Shown here: piece by piece, positions 33,667 through 43,410 of the stretch | Position numbering within the stretch: the first letter of the stretch is position 1 | Layout: each line of letters starts with the position of its first letter | Source: Pseudomonas sp. MWU13-2105 | Lineage (GTDB): Bacteria; Pseudomonadota; Gammaproteobacteria; Pseudomonadales; Pseudomonadaceae | Assembly (NCBI RefSeq): GCF_023242315.1 | Contig: NZ_JALLIY010000014.1 | Span: 1-64,000, forward strand | Direction of reading: 5' to 3' | DNA: 64,000 nt | The notes under the pieces: generated by a model | Told to the model about the DNA's origin: nothing | Database searches by the model: none | Seen by the model: the letters and a program-made list of their open reading frames with translations, nothing else | Translations under genes and position numbers: made by a program

Positions 33667-36198
33667 TCAGTACACATCCCGCCGATAACGCCCTTGCTCG
33701 ATCAATTGCTCGACGGCCTCGGTGCCGAGCAACTCCAGCAGCACCTGGTCGACCCCCGTCGCCATCCCCTGCAAGCTGCCACAGATATAGATCGCCGCAC
33801 CGCTTGCCAGCCATTGGCGCAGTTCAGCCGCCGCTTCGCGCAGGCGATCCTGGACATAGATCTTTTCTGCCTGGTCGCGGGAAAACGCCAGGTCCAGGCG
33901 CGCCAGATCACCGCTGGCCAGCCATCCCTGCAGTTCGTCCGCGCAGTGGAAGTCGTGAGCGATATTGCGCTCGCCAAATAACAACCAGTTGTCCCGCTGG
34001 CCATCGGCAATACGGGCCTTGAGCAAGCTGCGCAAGCCCGCCAGGCCCGTGCCGTTACCCAGCAGGATCAGCGGACACGGTGCCGTCGGCAGATGGAAAG
34101 CGCTGTTGCGCCGCACCCGCAGGCTGATGCTGGAGCCTGGCGCAGCGTGCTCGGTCAACCATCCGGAACCCAGGCCCAGGCTGCCATCGGCCTGGCGCTC
34201 CTGGCGCACGATCAACTCCAGTTGCCCATCGCTTTCAAGGGAGGCGATGGAGTACTCGCGCGGGCTCAGCGGTATCAGCGCATCCACCAGGGCCTGGGCA
34301 TGCAGGCCGAGCAGATGGACCCGATGCTCCGGCAACTGGCGTCCGCCCAGGGCCTGGGCGAGGCTTTCCGGCAGGCCGTCGAGTTGCACCGGGCTGTCGG
34401 CCGCAAGCCCGAGTCCGGCGAGGAAGCGCTGCACCGCCTGGGCACTCTGGCGGGGGAGGATTTCCACCAGGTCGCCGGCTTGCCATGAGGTCGGCGTCTC
34501 GGGCGTCAGTCCCAGCAGGTAGACGGCGGAACCCGCGCTGCCCGGGTTGAGCAGGGCACGTTGGCGCAAGGTCCAGTTGGTGAAAGTCGCTGCCTGCCAG
34601 GCCACCGGGGGCGTGCCGCCGGTCAGTCGGTTGAGCTGCTGTTGCCAGTAGCGCAGGGCGTAGGGATCGCCGTTGTCGACTTCGACCGGGGCGAACAGCG
34701 GATTGCCGCCACGCGCCTCCAGCCACTGGTGCAGGCGACGGGCGAAACCGCAGAAGTGCTGGTACTGCCGGTCGCCTAGGGCCAACACCGAATAGTTCAA
34801 GGTGTCGAGGGACAGCGGCTGGCCGAGCAGCTTGCGTTCGAAGCCGCGGGCGCTGTCCGGCGCTTCGCCGTCGCCGAAGGTGCTGATGACGAACAGCGCA
34901 TGTTGCGATTCGCGCAGGTCGCGCTCATTGAGCCCGGCCAGCGGGCTGACCCGTACCGGCACACCGGCGGCCTGCAACTGAGCGGCGCTCTGCCAGGCCA
35001 TCTGTTCGGCGAAACCGCTCTGGCTGGCGAAACCGATCAGCCAGGCGGGCGTATCGCCGGCTTGCGGTTCCAGGCCCAGGCGGGCTTGCTTGACCTGGCG
35101 TTTCTTGCGCCGCCGATCAAGGTACAGCAGCCAGCCGGTGACGAAGAACAGCGGCATGCTCAGGCTCGACAGGAGCATCAGGATCCGCCCGCTGATGCCG
35201 AAGTAGCTGCCGACGTGTAGCGCATAGATGCTGGTCAGCAATTGTGCCTTGAAGCTTTGCTCGGCATAGCGCAACTGGGCCTGGATCACACCCGTGGCCG
35301 GGTCCAGATTGATCTGGTTGAGGGCGCGGTCATGGGGCGAGTCCTTGAGCAGGTAGTAGACCGTTGCCGGTTGCCCGGCCAGCGTCGGCATGCGGATGTT
35401 GTAGGCACTGAGGTCGGCGCCCGTGACGCGTTGGATACTGGCCCAGATGGCATCGTAGTCGGCGCTCGGCACCGCGCCGCTGGGGGGCGGCGTGCGCTGT
35501 CCAGCCCCGCGCTGTTGGATCGGTGAGTCGGCCAGCAGTTTGTTCAGGCCGTTGCTGTACCACTCGTAGGACCAGAACAGGCCGGTCAGCGCCGACAGCA
35601 GGTAGAACAGCAGGCACCAGGTGCCGGCGACCGCGTGCAGGTTCCAGTTGAAGGCGCGACCTTTTTTCGCCCAGTCGAAGGTCAGCCAAGCCCGCCAGTC
35701 GAGGGCTTGGCGCGGCCAGCGCAGATAGAGCCCGGAGAGGCAGAAGAACACCAGCATCAGGGTGCACGCGCCGGTGATCTGCCGGCCGCTGTCACCCAGG
35801 GCAAGGAAGCGGTGCAGTTGCAGCATCAGGGCGAAGAAGTCCTGGCCCTGTGCCTCGCCCTGGTACTCCCCGGTGTAGGGGTCGAAGTAACGCATCTGCC
35901 CGCGGCGCTCACCGGGCTCCGGGCTGAAGGCGACCCGCGCGGCATTGTCGCCATGGGGGGAGACCCAGAGCATGGCAACGCTCTTGCCTTCGCGGGCTTC
36001 GAGCCGACGCACCAGTTCGGCCGGGGGCAGGGCCTCGCCCTGGGTCGGTATGTCGAGTTGCAGGACGCTGGGGTTGAGCAGGCGCAACAACTCGTCCTGG
36101 AACGACACCGTGGCACCGGTGATTCCCATGAAAGCCAGCACCAGCCCGGCGGTAATGCCGAACAGCCAGTGCAATTGGAACAGTGTTTTCTTCAACAC
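33667..36198 (-). CDS. PepSY-domain membrane protein fused to a flavodoxin/NADPH-flavin reductase
   Basis: This 843-residue fusion starts with a PepSY-associated membrane part (about residues 1-370). The part begins KTLFQLHWLFGITAGLVLAF and has further helices near 145-160, 190-215 and 345-365, plus histidines (LQLHRFLALGD, FNWNLHAVAGTW) suitable for haem or metal. Next come a flavodoxin-like FMN domain (GFASQSGFAEQMAWQSA, FGDGEAPDSARGF) and a ferredoxin-reductase-like FAD/NADPH part (LILLGNGTGLAGLRSLLK, YICGSLQGMATGVDQVL). This layout fits a transmembrane reductase for ferric siderophore release. The AT-rich upstream stretch (36250-36290) has Fur-box-like sequence around TTATGAGAATG, but I could not align a full Fur box. 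Confidence 0.8.
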   Translation of the reverse strand: MLKKTLFQLHWLFGITAGLVLAFMGITGATVSFQDELLRLLNPSVLQLDIPTQGEALPPAELVRRLEAREGKSVAMLWVSPHGDNAARVAFSPEPGERRGQMRYFDPYTGEYQGEAQGQDFFALMLQLHRFLALGDSGRQITGACTLMLVFFCLSGLYLRWPRQALDWRAWLTFDWAKKGRAFNWNLHAVAGTWCLLFYLLSALTGLFWSYEWYSNGLNKLLADSPIQQRGAGQRTPPPSGAVPSADYDAIWASIQRVTGADLSAYNIRMPTLAGQPATVYYLLKDSPHDRALNQINLDPATGVIQAQLRYAEQSFKAQLLTSIYALHVGSYFGISGRILMLLSSLSMPLFFVTGWLLYLDRRRKKRQVKQARLGLEPQAGDTPAWLIGFASQSGFAEQMAWQSAAQLQAAGVPVRVSPLAGLNERDLRESQHALFVISTFGDGEAPDSARGFERKLLGQPLSLDTLNYSVLALGDRQYQHFCGFARRLHQWLEARGGNPLFAPVEVDNGDPYALRYWQQQLNRLTGGTPPVAWQAATFTNWTLRQRALLNPGSAGSAVYLLGLTPETPTSWQAGDLVEILPRQSAQAVQRFLAGLGLAADSPVQLDGLPESLAQALGGRQLPEHRVHLLGLHAQALVDALIPLSPREYSIASLESDGQLELIVRQERQADGSLGLGSGWLTEHAAPGSSISLRVRRNSAFHLPTAPCPLILLGNGTGLAGLRSLLKARIADGQRDNWLLFGERNIAHDFHCADELQGWLASGDLARLDLAFSRDQAEKIYVQDRLREAAAELRQWLASGAAIYICGSLQGMATGVDQVLLELLGTEAVEQLIEQGRYRRDVY

Positions 36199-36395
36199 GG
36201 CGACCGCCTTGCTCTCTCGAGGTGATTCTTACGGAGCGCATTATGCCGTGTGTTTATGAGAATGCGACGAATTCATATTAGCGGCGTTTTTTTTCGTGTG
36301 ACAAAACGGACAAAAGCCCCGTTCATGGGCAGGAGCGGGGCTTGGGACGATGGGGGAGCGGGCGGGCTGAAGGCTCAGGCGCCTTGCAATACGCA

Positions 36396-36423
36396 AAAGG
36401 CCCGTGAGGGTTCACGGGCCTTT
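36396..36423 (-). terminator. Terminator downstream of speC
   Basis: AAAGGCCCGTGA at 36396-36407 pairs perfectly with TCACGGGCCTTT at 36412-36423 around a 4-base loop, 50 bases past the speC stop. It ends in TTTTGCG on the minus strand. Confidence 0.8.
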
Positions 36424-36472
36424 CAGGGTAACGCACGGTATGGCCGGGGCCGCCTTTCAGCGGCCCGGCGCA

Positions 36473-37636
36473 TCACACGTAGAAGGATTTCAGCGGCGGG
36501 AAGCCATTGAATTCCACGGCGCTGTAGCTGGTAGTGTAGGCACCGGTGGACAGCCAGTACAGGCGGTCGCCGATGGCCAGGTTCAGGGGCAGGCCGTACT
36601 TGTAGTTTTCATACATGATGTCGGCGCTGTCGCAGGTCGGGCCGGCGATGACCACTTCTTCCATCTCGCCTTTCTTCTCGGTCCAGATCGGGAACTTGAT
36701 GGCTTCGTCCATGGTTTCGATCAGGCCGGAGAATTTGCCCACGTCGGTGTACACCCAGCGCTCGACGGCGGTACGCGATTTACGTGCGACCAGCACCACT
36801 TCGCTGACCAGGATGCCGGCGTTGGCGATCAACGAACGGCCCGGTTCGAGGATGATTTCCGGCAGGTCGTCGCCGAAGTCTTCCTTGAGGAAACGGATGA
36901 TTTCCTCGGCGTAGGTTTCCAGGCTGTTGGTGCGGGTGATGTAGTTGGCCGGGAAGCCGCCGCCCATGTTGATCAGCTTCAGGTGAATGCCGTCTTCTTC
37001 CTTCAGGCGCTCGAAGATCACTTTGACCTTGGCGATCGCCGCGTCCCAGACGCTGATGTCGCGCTGTTGCGAACCGACGTGGAAGGACACGCCGTAAGGC
37101 ACCAGGCCCAGGTCACGGGCGAGGATCAGCAGGTCCATGGCCATGTCGGTCTGGCAGCCGAACTTGCGCGACAACGGCCAGTCAGCGGTGGTCGAGCCTT
37201 CGGTGAGGATTCGTACATACACTTTCGAGCCCGGGGCGGCCTTGGCGATATTGCGCAGGTCGGCTTCGGAGTCGGTGGAATACAGGCGCACGCCCTTCTC
37301 GTAGAAGTAGCGGATGTCCTTGGATTTCTTGATGGTGTTGCCGTAGCTGATGCGATCCGGGCTGACGCCCTGGCCCAGCACCTTGTCCAGTTCGTAGATC
37401 GAGGCGATGTCGAAGCTGGAGCCTTTCTTGTTCAGCAGGTCGATGATCTCGACGGCCGGGTTGGCCTTGACTGCGTAATAGACCTTGGCGAATTCGAAAC
37501 CGGCGCGCAGGTCATCGTAGGCCTGGCTGATCATCGCGGTGTCGATCACCACGAACGGGGTTTCGTGCTTGTCCGCGAACGCCTTCATTTTGTCAAAAGT
37601 GGCGCGCGCGAAATAGTCTTCGACCTGAATCGACAT
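36473..37636 (-). CDS. speC: Type III PLP-dependent ornithine decarboxylase
   Basis: This 387-residue alanine-racemase-fold decarboxylase makes putrescine from ornithine. K57 in YYAVKANP binds PLP, GVSFHVGSQQRD and NMGGGFPANYI are barrel motifs, EPGRSLIANAG binds the phosphate, and GPTCDSADIMY carries the catalytic Cys from the second subunit. I chose the ATG at 37636 because TAGGAG precedes it and the product then has the usual length. The frame stays open 31 codons further to an ATG at 37729, but those codons are mostly rare ones. Confidence 0.93.
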   Translation of the reverse strand: MSIQVEDYFARATFDKMKAFADKHETPFVVIDTAMISQAYDDLRAGFEFAKVYYAVKANPAVEIIDLLNKKGSSFDIASIYELDKVLGQGVSPDRISYGNTIKKSKDIRYFYEKGVRLYSTDSEADLRNIAKAAPGSKVYVRILTEGSTTADWPLSRKFGCQTDMAMDLLILARDLGLVPYGVSFHVGSQQRDISVWDAAIAKVKVIFERLKEEDGIHLKLINMGGGFPANYITRTNSLETYAEEIIRFLKEDFGDDLPEIILEPGRSLIANAGILVSEVVLVARKSRTAVERWVYTDVGKFSGLIETMDEAIKFPIWTEKKGEMEEVVIAGPTCDSADIMYENYKYGLPLNLAIGDRLYWLSTGAYTTSYSAVEFNGFPPLKSFYV

Positions 37637-37973
37637 GCTGGGAACTCCTACTGGCAAACTAGATTGATCAATGGGTGCAAATGAACGTCCTCCGTATCCC
37701 CACTTTGGTTCGCCTACTTCCCAAGGCATGTCGCCGAAAGCAAAAAGGCCATGGGAACAACTGCTTCCCTTGGCCTTGCTGTCTCGTCGTCAGTACTTGA
37801 GCCGGATGGATCGTTTCCAGCATGGACGTTCGGCGCGAACTTTAGGACTTGAGGGGCTTGAGATCAACTAAAAATGTCGCGTTTTTGCACGCACCCGTCG
37901 CGTGGCCCGGATCAGTCACCTATTTAACCGACCCGGATGACAGTCTGATGTTCCCGATCGCTGACCGATGGTG
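37637..37973. other. Intergenic region between opuCA and speC
   Basis: These 337 bases hold a minus-strand terminator at 37742-37777 that would end the opuC transcript, then about 105 bases that must contain the speC promoter. No gene is supported. The part nearest opuCA (37800-37970) shows no feature I can name. Confidence 0.6.
37742..37777 (-). terminator. Terminator of the opuC operon
   Basis: On the minus strand AAGGCCAAGGGAA pairs with TTCCCATGGCCTT (one T-T mismatch) around a 7-base loop and is followed by TTTG. It lies about 200 bases after the opuCA stop. Confidence 0.7.
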
Positions 37974-39131
37974 TCAGGCCAGGGCCATTTCAGCGGGCGA
38001 GACGATACTGGTCTTGGCTCCGCGCGAACGCCCGGAACTCAGGTAGGCGGCAATCGACTCCTGGGTCACTTCGCCAAGGAATACCCGCGCGGCGTCCATC
38101 ACCGGCAGCCACGAACGGTTGAACTCATACATCCGCGACAACAGGATGCGCAGGTGCTCGTCGTAGGCCGCCGTGGCATTGAACTCGCGCAGGAACTGCG
38201 CGCAGGTGCCGCTCTGGCGGTGCAGGTCGCGGCGCCGTACATAACCCAGCGCCTTGTTCCCGGCGTCGGTGACCACCACGTAGCGTCGGTCATGTTCGTC
38301 CATCAGCTCCAGGGCCTCGGCCACCGGGGTCTCCGGGCTCAGCGAGGGGGCGTTGTCCGCGGCGTCTTCGGCCTTCACCAGCAGCAGGCGTTTGAGGGTG
38401 CTGTCCTGGCCGACGAAGCTGCTGACGAAGTCGTCGGCCGGGTGGGCCAGCAGGGTGTCCGGGTGGTCGAGCTGCAACAGCTTGCCGGCACGGAAGATGG
38501 CGATCTTGTCCCCCAGCTTGATGGCTTCGTCGATGTCGTGGCTGACCATGATCACGGTCTTGTTCAGCGCCCGCTGCATCTCGAAGAACTCGTTCTGGAT
38601 CATCTCGCGGTTGATCGGGTCGACCGCGCCGAACGGCTCGTCCATCAGCAGCAATGGCGCATCGGCCGCCAGGGCGCGGATCACGCCGATCCGCTGTTGC
38701 TGGCCACCGGACAACTCGCGCGGGTAGCGATACAGGTACTGCTTGGGCTCCAGCTTGATCATGTGCATCAACTCGCGGGCACGGTCATGGCATTTCTGCT
38801 TGTCCCAGCCCAGCAGCTTTGGCACCACCACGATGTTTTCCTCGATGGTCATGTTGGGGAACAGGCCGATCTGCTGGATCACATAACCGATATTGCGCCG
38901 CAAGGTCACGGCGTCCAGGTCGCTGGTGTCTTCGCCGTTGATCAGGATCTTGCCCGAGCTGGGCTTGATCAGGCGGTTGATCATCTTCAGCGTGGTGCTC
39001 TTGCCGCAACCCGAAGGGCCGAGGAATACACAGATCTCGCCTTCGTTGACGGTCAGGCTTACCGAGTCGACGGCGGTGATGGTCTTGCCGTTGCTTTGAA
39101 AGGTCTTGGTCAGGTTTTGAAGTTCGATCAT
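37974..39131 (-). CDS. opuCA: Osmoprotectant ABC transporter ATPase with CBS domains (OpuCA)
   Basis: This 385-residue ATPase powers import of glycine betaine, choline or related osmolytes. Walker A is GPSGCGKST near residue 36, the signature is LSGGQQQRIGVIRAL, and Walker B is PLLLMDEPFGAVD. After about residue 240 two CBS-like segments follow (PVAEALELMDEHDRRYVVV and a second ending in LFLGEV-type sequence), which sense ionic strength in this family. I chose the ATG at 39131 (MIELQNL), overlapping the permease stop by four bases. It is the last gene of CD-CC-CB-CA. Confidence 0.9.
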   Translation of the reverse strand: MIELQNLTKTFQSNGKTITAVDSVSLTVNEGEICVFLGPSGCGKSTTLKMINRLIKPSSGKILINGEDTSDLDAVTLRRNIGYVIQQIGLFPNMTIEENIVVVPKLLGWDKQKCHDRARELMHMIKLEPKQYLYRYPRELSGGQQQRIGVIRALAADAPLLLMDEPFGAVDPINREMIQNEFFEMQRALNKTVIMVSHDIDEAIKLGDKIAIFRAGKLLQLDHPDTLLAHPADDFVSSFVGQDSTLKRLLLVKAEDAADNAPSLSPETPVAEALELMDEHDRRYVVVTDAGNKALGYVRRRDLHRQSGTCAQFLREFNATAAYDEHLRILLSRMYEFNRSWLPVMDAARVFLGEVTQESIAAYLSSGRSRGAKTSIVSPAEMALA

Positions 39132-39781
39132 TTGAGCAGTCCTTTTGGAGTCAGCGTGCGTTGCAGCCATTGCAGGAGCAGGTCGGCGACGATGGCCAGG
39201 AGGCTGACCAGCACCGCGCCGACGATCAGCATCGACATGTCGCTGCGGCTGATGGCCGCCAGAATCAGCACCCCCAGGCCGCCGGCGCCGATGGTGGCGG
39301 CGATGGTCATGACGCCGATGTTCATCACCACGGCGGTGCGCACACCGGCAAGTATCACCGGCACCGCGATCGGCAGCTCGACCATGCGCAGGCGCTGGCC
39401 GAAGGTCATGCCGATGCCGCGCGCGGCTTCGCGAATACCCGCTTCGACCCCGGTCAGGGCCAGGTAGGTGTTGCGCATGATCGGCAGCAGCGAGTAGAGG
39501 AACACCGCGCTGATCGCCGGCAGCGGTCCCAACCCTTGGCCGAATTTGGAGTAGAACGGCAGCAGCAGGCCGAACAGGGCGATGGACGGCACGGTCAGCA
39601 GCACGGTGGCGCTGGCTTGCAGTGGCCCGGCCAGTGTGGGGAAGCGGGTCATCAGCACGCCCAGCGGCACGCCGACGACAATCGCGAGAATGACGGCGAT
39701 GCCCACCAGCGTAATGTGCTGCCAGGTCAGATGTAGGACCTGTGTCCAGTCGAGATGGGAAAAGGCGTTGAGAAATTCCAT
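39128..39781 (-). CDS. opuCB: Osmoprotectant ABC transporter permease (OpuCB-type)
   Basis: This 217-residue permease has about five helices and the BPD-type coupling loop EAGIREAARGIGMTFGQRLRMVELP. It pairs with the other permease of the operon to form the channel. It overlaps opuCA by four bases and follows the binding-protein gene by 9 bases. Confidence 0.9.
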   Translation of the reverse strand: MEFLNAFSHLDWTQVLHLTWQHITLVGIAVILAIVVGVPLGVLMTRFPTLAGPLQASATVLLTVPSIALFGLLLPFYSKFGQGLGPLPAISAVFLYSLLPIMRNTYLALTGVEAGIREAARGIGMTFGQRLRMVELPIAVPVILAGVRTAVVMNIGVMTIAATIGAGGLGVLILAAISRSDMSMLIVGAVLVSLLAIVADLLLQWLQRTLTPKGLLK

Positions 39782-39790
39782 GTCTTCTCC

Positions 39791-40684
39791 TCAGTTGATC
39801 GGATGTTGGCGCAGGAAGTCGGCGGCCACGGCGGACGGGCTTTCGTGGTCGACATCGACCCGCGCATTCAGCTGGCGCATGGTGTCGTTGTCGAACAGCG
39901 CCGCCAGTGGCTTGAGATCGGCGGCCAGTTGCGGATGGGCGTCGAGATAGACCTGGCGCACCACGGGCGCGGCGGTGTAGTCCGGGAAGTAATGCCTGTC
40001 GTCTTCCAGCAGCTTCAATTTGAAGGCATTGAGGCGACCGTCGGTGGTGTAGACCAGGCCGGCAAACACCTGGCCGTTGCGCAGGGCCGTATAGACCAGG
40101 CCGGCGTCCATCTGCCGGGTGTTCTTGCGGGTCAGATTCATCTGGTACAGCTTGACCATGCCGGCCATGCCGTCGGAACGGTTGGCGAACTCGGTGTCCA
40201 GGGCCACCAGGCGGTTTTCCTGGCGGTCTTCGGCCAGGGCCTGGGTCAGGTCGCTGATGCTGTTGATCTGCGGGTATTGCTTGGCCACCTGCTCCGGCAG
40301 GGACAGGGCGTAGGTGTTGCTGAACTTCGACGGTGACAGCCAGACCAGACCTTTTTTCGCGTCGAGTTCCTTGACCCGGGCGTAGGACTGTTCGCTGTCG
40401 AGTTTCTCGTCGACATGGTTGTAGGCCACCAGCGACACGCCGGTGTATTCCCAGATCAGGTCCAGTTGCCCGCTTTCCTGGGCGCTGCGCGCCAGGTTGC
40501 TGCCCAGGCCGCCGGTCACCTGGGGCGCATAGCCCTTGGTGCGCAGGTACTGGGCAGTGATTTCCGCCAGCAGGGTCTGTTCGGTGAAGACCCGGGCGCC
40601 GATGCGGATCAAGGGTTTTTCAGCGGCTTGGGCGAATCCCGCGGACAGCAGGACGCAGACCAGTATCGCAGTCAGTCTTTTCAT
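39791..40684 (-). CDS. opuCC: Periplasmic osmoprotectant-binding protein (OpuCC-type)
   Basis: This 297-residue OpuAC-family binding protein has a signal peptide (KRLTAILVCVLLSAGFAQAA, cleaved after AQA). The mature part has IRIGARVFTEQTLLAEITAQ, the lobe-linking WEYTGVSLVAYN and DDRHYFPDYTAAPVVRQ, typical of choline/betaine/carnitine binders. There is no lipobox Cys, so it is soluble in the periplasm. It lies between the two permease genes. Confidence 0.9.
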   Translation of the reverse strand: MKRLTAILVCVLLSAGFAQAAEKPLIRIGARVFTEQTLLAEITAQYLRTKGYAPQVTGGLGSNLARSAQESGQLDLIWEYTGVSLVAYNHVDEKLDSEQSYARVKELDAKKGLVWLSPSKFSNTYALSLPEQVAKQYPQINSISDLTQALAEDRQENRLVALDTEFANRSDGMAGMVKLYQMNLTRKNTRQMDAGLVYTALRNGQVFAGLVYTTDGRLNAFKLKLLEDDRHYFPDYTAAPVVRQVYLDAHPQLAADLKPLAALFDNDTMRQLNARVDVDHESPSAVAADFLRQHPIN

Positions 40685-40704
40685 ATCGATTCCTTTGCCG
40701 GGTC

Positions 40705-41421
40705 TTAAGACGCACGGACTCCGCGTTCCAGCCAGAAGCGGCTGGCCATGGTCACCAAGGCGTCAAGCAGCAAGGCCAGCAGTGCGGTGCAGGCGGCCCC
40801 GAGCAGCAACTGCGGCTGATTGTTCAGGGCGATGCCGGGGAAAATCAGGCTGCCCAGGCTGTTGGCACCGATCAGGAACGCCAGGGGCGCGGTGCCGACG
40901 TTGATCGCCAGGGCCACCCGTACGCCGCCGATGATGATCGGCACGGCGTTGGGCAGTTCCACCCGCCAGAGCACCTGGAGCGGGGTCATGCCGATGCCGA
41001 CGGCAGCTTCTTTCAGGGAGCCCTGGACGTTTTTCAGGCCTTCGTAGGTGTTGCGCACGATGGGCAGCAGGGAGGCGAGGAACAGGGCGAAGATCGCCGG
41101 GCCGCTGCCGATGCCCAGCACGCCGAGGGCGATGGCCAGCACGGCCAGGGGCGGGACGGTATTGCCGATATTGAAGAGCTGCATGAAGCGCTCCGCGCGC
41201 CCGACCATACTCGGTCGGCTCAGCAGGATACCGGCGGGAATCCCTGCAATCAGGGCGGCAAGCATGGAGACAAGGACCAGGATCAGATGCGCTTGCAGGT
41301 AAAACAGCAAATCGTCGCGGTACAGTTCGATCGTGTTGCTGCCAATCCAATGGACCAGCAGGGCCAGGAGAGCGACGACAACCGCTCCACCTATCAGCCC
41401 TTTGCCATAGCGAATAGCCAC
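40705..41421 (-). CDS. opuCD: Osmoprotectant ABC transporter permease (OpuCD-type)
   Basis: This 238-residue permease has about six helices (GAVVVALLALLVHWIGSN, LILVLVSMLAALIAGIPAGILL) and the coupling loop QGSLKEAAVGIGMTPLQVLWRVELP. It is the first gene of the four-gene operon; 20 bases separate it from the binding-protein gene. The order CD-CC-CB-CA read with the promoter on the right differs from the usual CA-first description of the P. syringae opuC operon. Confidence 0.9.
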   Translation of the reverse strand: MAIRYGKGLIGGAVVVALLALLVHWIGSNTIELYRDDLLFYLQAHLILVLVSMLAALIAGIPAGILLSRPSMVGRAERFMQLFNIGNTVPPLAVLAIALGVLGIGSGPAIFALFLASLLPIVRNTYEGLKNVQGSLKEAAVGIGMTPLQVLWRVELPNAVPIIIGGVRVALAINVGTAPLAFLIGANSLGSLIFPGIALNNQPQLLLGAACTALLALLLDALVTMASRFWLERGVRAS

Positions 41422-41760
41422 AGGCGGACTCCTTTTTTCTGTCGGCGAACACCGCTTCGTGTGGCAATGCCATTCCTGGCCGCCGAAGAAAGTGTTCGCG
41501 AAATGCAGCTCGCCACTGCCGGCAAAGCGGCAGGCGGTCGGGCCATAAGCGCAGCCTCGTCAGGCTGACTTGCTGGTATTTCAGCCCCTGGTACGAGTCA
41601 GGTAGCAGGGGAGTGGACGCCTCCACCTTTTAAAAGGTTCCATAGTTGGCAGCTTTTAGCCACCCTTGAAGTCACTGCAAGCGGGTGAACGGTGGTCGGT
41701 GGACCGCTGTTTGCGCTATACTCGCCGCCCTTTTTTGACTCACCTGCCAGGCGATTTCCC
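41422..41760. other. Divergent region between opuCD and prfC
   Basis: These 339 bases contain no gene I can support. TATACT (41717-41722) is a possible prfC -10 box without a good -35. Osmotic regulation signals for opuC should be on the left side but I cannot name one. Confidence 0.5.
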
Positions 41761-43344
41761 ATGACCCACCAGGCCGCCGAAGTCGCGAAACGCCGCACTT
41801 TCGCCATTATTTCCCACCCCGATGCCGGTAAAACCACCATCACCGAGAAGCTCCTGCTGATGGGCAAGGCGATCGCGGTGGCCGGCACGGTGAAATCCCG
41901 TAAATCCGACCGCCATGCCACCTCCGACTGGATGGAAATGGAAAAACAACGGGGTATCTCGATTACCACGTCGGTCATGCAGTTCCCCTATCGCGAGCAC
42001 ATGATCAACCTGCTCGACACCCCGGGCCACGAAGACTTCTCCGAAGACACCTACCGCACCCTGACCGCGGTCGACTCGGCGCTGATGGTCCTCGATGGCG
42101 GCAAGGGCGTCGAGCCACGGACCATCGCCCTGATGGATGTCTGCCGCCTGCGCGACACGCCCATCGTCAGCTTTATCAACAAGCTCGACCGGGACATTCG
42201 CGATCCGATCGAACTGCTCGACGAGATCGAGGCCGTGCTGAAAATCAAGGCCGCGCCGATCACCTGGCCGATCGGTTGCTACCGCGACTTCAAGGGCGTG
42301 TACCACCTGGCCGACGACTACATCATTGTCTACACCGCCGGTCACGGGCATGAACGCACCGATGTGAAAATCATCGAGAAGCTCGATTCCGACGAAGCCC
42401 GCGCGCACCTGGGCGACGAGTACGACCGGTTTGTCGACCAGTTGGAACTGGTGCAAGGCGCCTGCCATGAGTTCAACCGGCAGGAGTTCCTCGACGGTCA
42501 GCTGACCCCGGTGTTCTTCGGCACCGCCCTGGGCAACTTCGGTGTTGACCACGTGCTGGACGCGGTGGTCGATTGGGCACCGATGCCGCTGGCTCGTGTC
42601 GCCAATGAGCGTACCGTGGAACCGGTGGAAGAGAAGTTCGCCGGTTTCGTGTTCAAGATCCAGGCGAACATGGACCCCAAGCACCGTGATCGGATCGCCT
42701 TTATGCGCATCTGTTCGGGCAAGTACGAAAAGGGCATGAAAATGCGCCATGTGCGCACTGGCAAGGATGTGCGCATCGGCGATGCGCTGACCTTCTTCTC
42801 CTCCGAGCGCGAGCAGTTGGAAGAAGCCTATGCCGGCGACATCATCGGCCTGCACAACCACGGCACCATCCAGATCGGTGACACCTTCACCGAGGGCGAG
42901 TCCCTGGGCTTTACCGGCATCCCGCACTTCGCCCCGGAACTGTTCCGTCGCGTGCGTCTGCGTGACCCGCTCAAGTCCAAGCAATTGCGCCAAGGCTTGC
43001 AGCAGTTGGCGGAAGAGGGCGCGACCCAGGTGTTCTTCCCCGAGCGCAGCAACGACATCATCCTCGGCGCCGTCGGTGTGCTGCAGTTCGATGTGGTCGC
43101 CAGCCGCTTGAAAGAGGAATACAAGGTCGAGTGCTCGTATGAGCCGATCACCGTGTGGTCCGCGCGCTGGATTGATTGCAGCGACAAGAAGAAGCTCGAT
43201 GAGCTGCGGGTCAAGGCTGTGGAAAACCTCGCGTTGGACGGTGGCGGTCACCTGACCTACCTGGCGCCGACCCGGGTCAACCTGGCGCTGATGGAAGAGC
43301 GCTGGCCGGACGTGAAATTCCGCGCGACACGCGAACACCACTAA
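41761..43344 (+). CDS. prfC: Peptide chain release factor 3 (RF3)
   Basis: This 527-residue translational GTPase recycles RF1 and RF2 from the ribosome. G-motifs are SHPDAGKTTITEKLL (G1), DTPGHEDFSEDT (G3) and NKLDRDIRDPIELLDEIE (G4), followed by domains II and III with the RF3-specific LEEAYAGDIIGLHNHGTIQIGD. I chose the ATG at 41761 (MTHQAAEVAKRR); the frame is open 23 codons further upstream through the promoter. A terminator follows. Confidence 0.96.
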   Translation: MTHQAAEVAKRRTFAIISHPDAGKTTITEKLLLMGKAIAVAGTVKSRKSDRHATSDWMEMEKQRGISITTSVMQFPYREHMINLLDTPGHEDFSEDTYRTLTAVDSALMVLDGGKGVEPRTIALMDVCRLRDTPIVSFINKLDRDIRDPIELLDEIEAVLKIKAAPITWPIGCYRDFKGVYHLADDYIIVYTAGHGHERTDVKIIEKLDSDEARAHLGDEYDRFVDQLELVQGACHEFNRQEFLDGQLTPVFFGTALGNFGVDHVLDAVVDWAPMPLARVANERTVEPVEEKFAGFVFKIQANMDPKHRDRIAFMRICSGKYEKGMKMRHVRTGKDVRIGDALTFFSSEREQLEEAYAGDIIGLHNHGTIQIGDTFTEGESLGFTGIPHFAPELFRRVRLRDPLKSKQLRQGLQQLAEEGATQVFFPERSNDIILGAVGVLQFDVVASRLKEEYKVECSYEPITVWSARWIDCSDKKKLDELRVKAVENLALDGGGHLTYLAPTRVNLALMEERWPDVKFRATREHH

Positions 43345-43380
43345 GGCGTTGCTCGCGGTAGTTCTTGCCGTACCCTTGGA

Positions 43381-43410
43381 AAAACCCGCTGCCCAGGCTG
43401 CGGGTTTTTT
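43381..43410 (+). terminator. Terminator of prfC
   Basis: AAAACCCGC (43381-43389) pairs with GCGGGTTTT (43400-43408) with a 10-base loop and ends in six T. Confidence 0.92.

Noticed and set aside
36250..36290. Fur box before the PepSY/flavoreductase gene
   Set aside because: TTATGAGAATG is suggestive, but a full three-hexamer Fur site does not align, so I did not list it as a feature.
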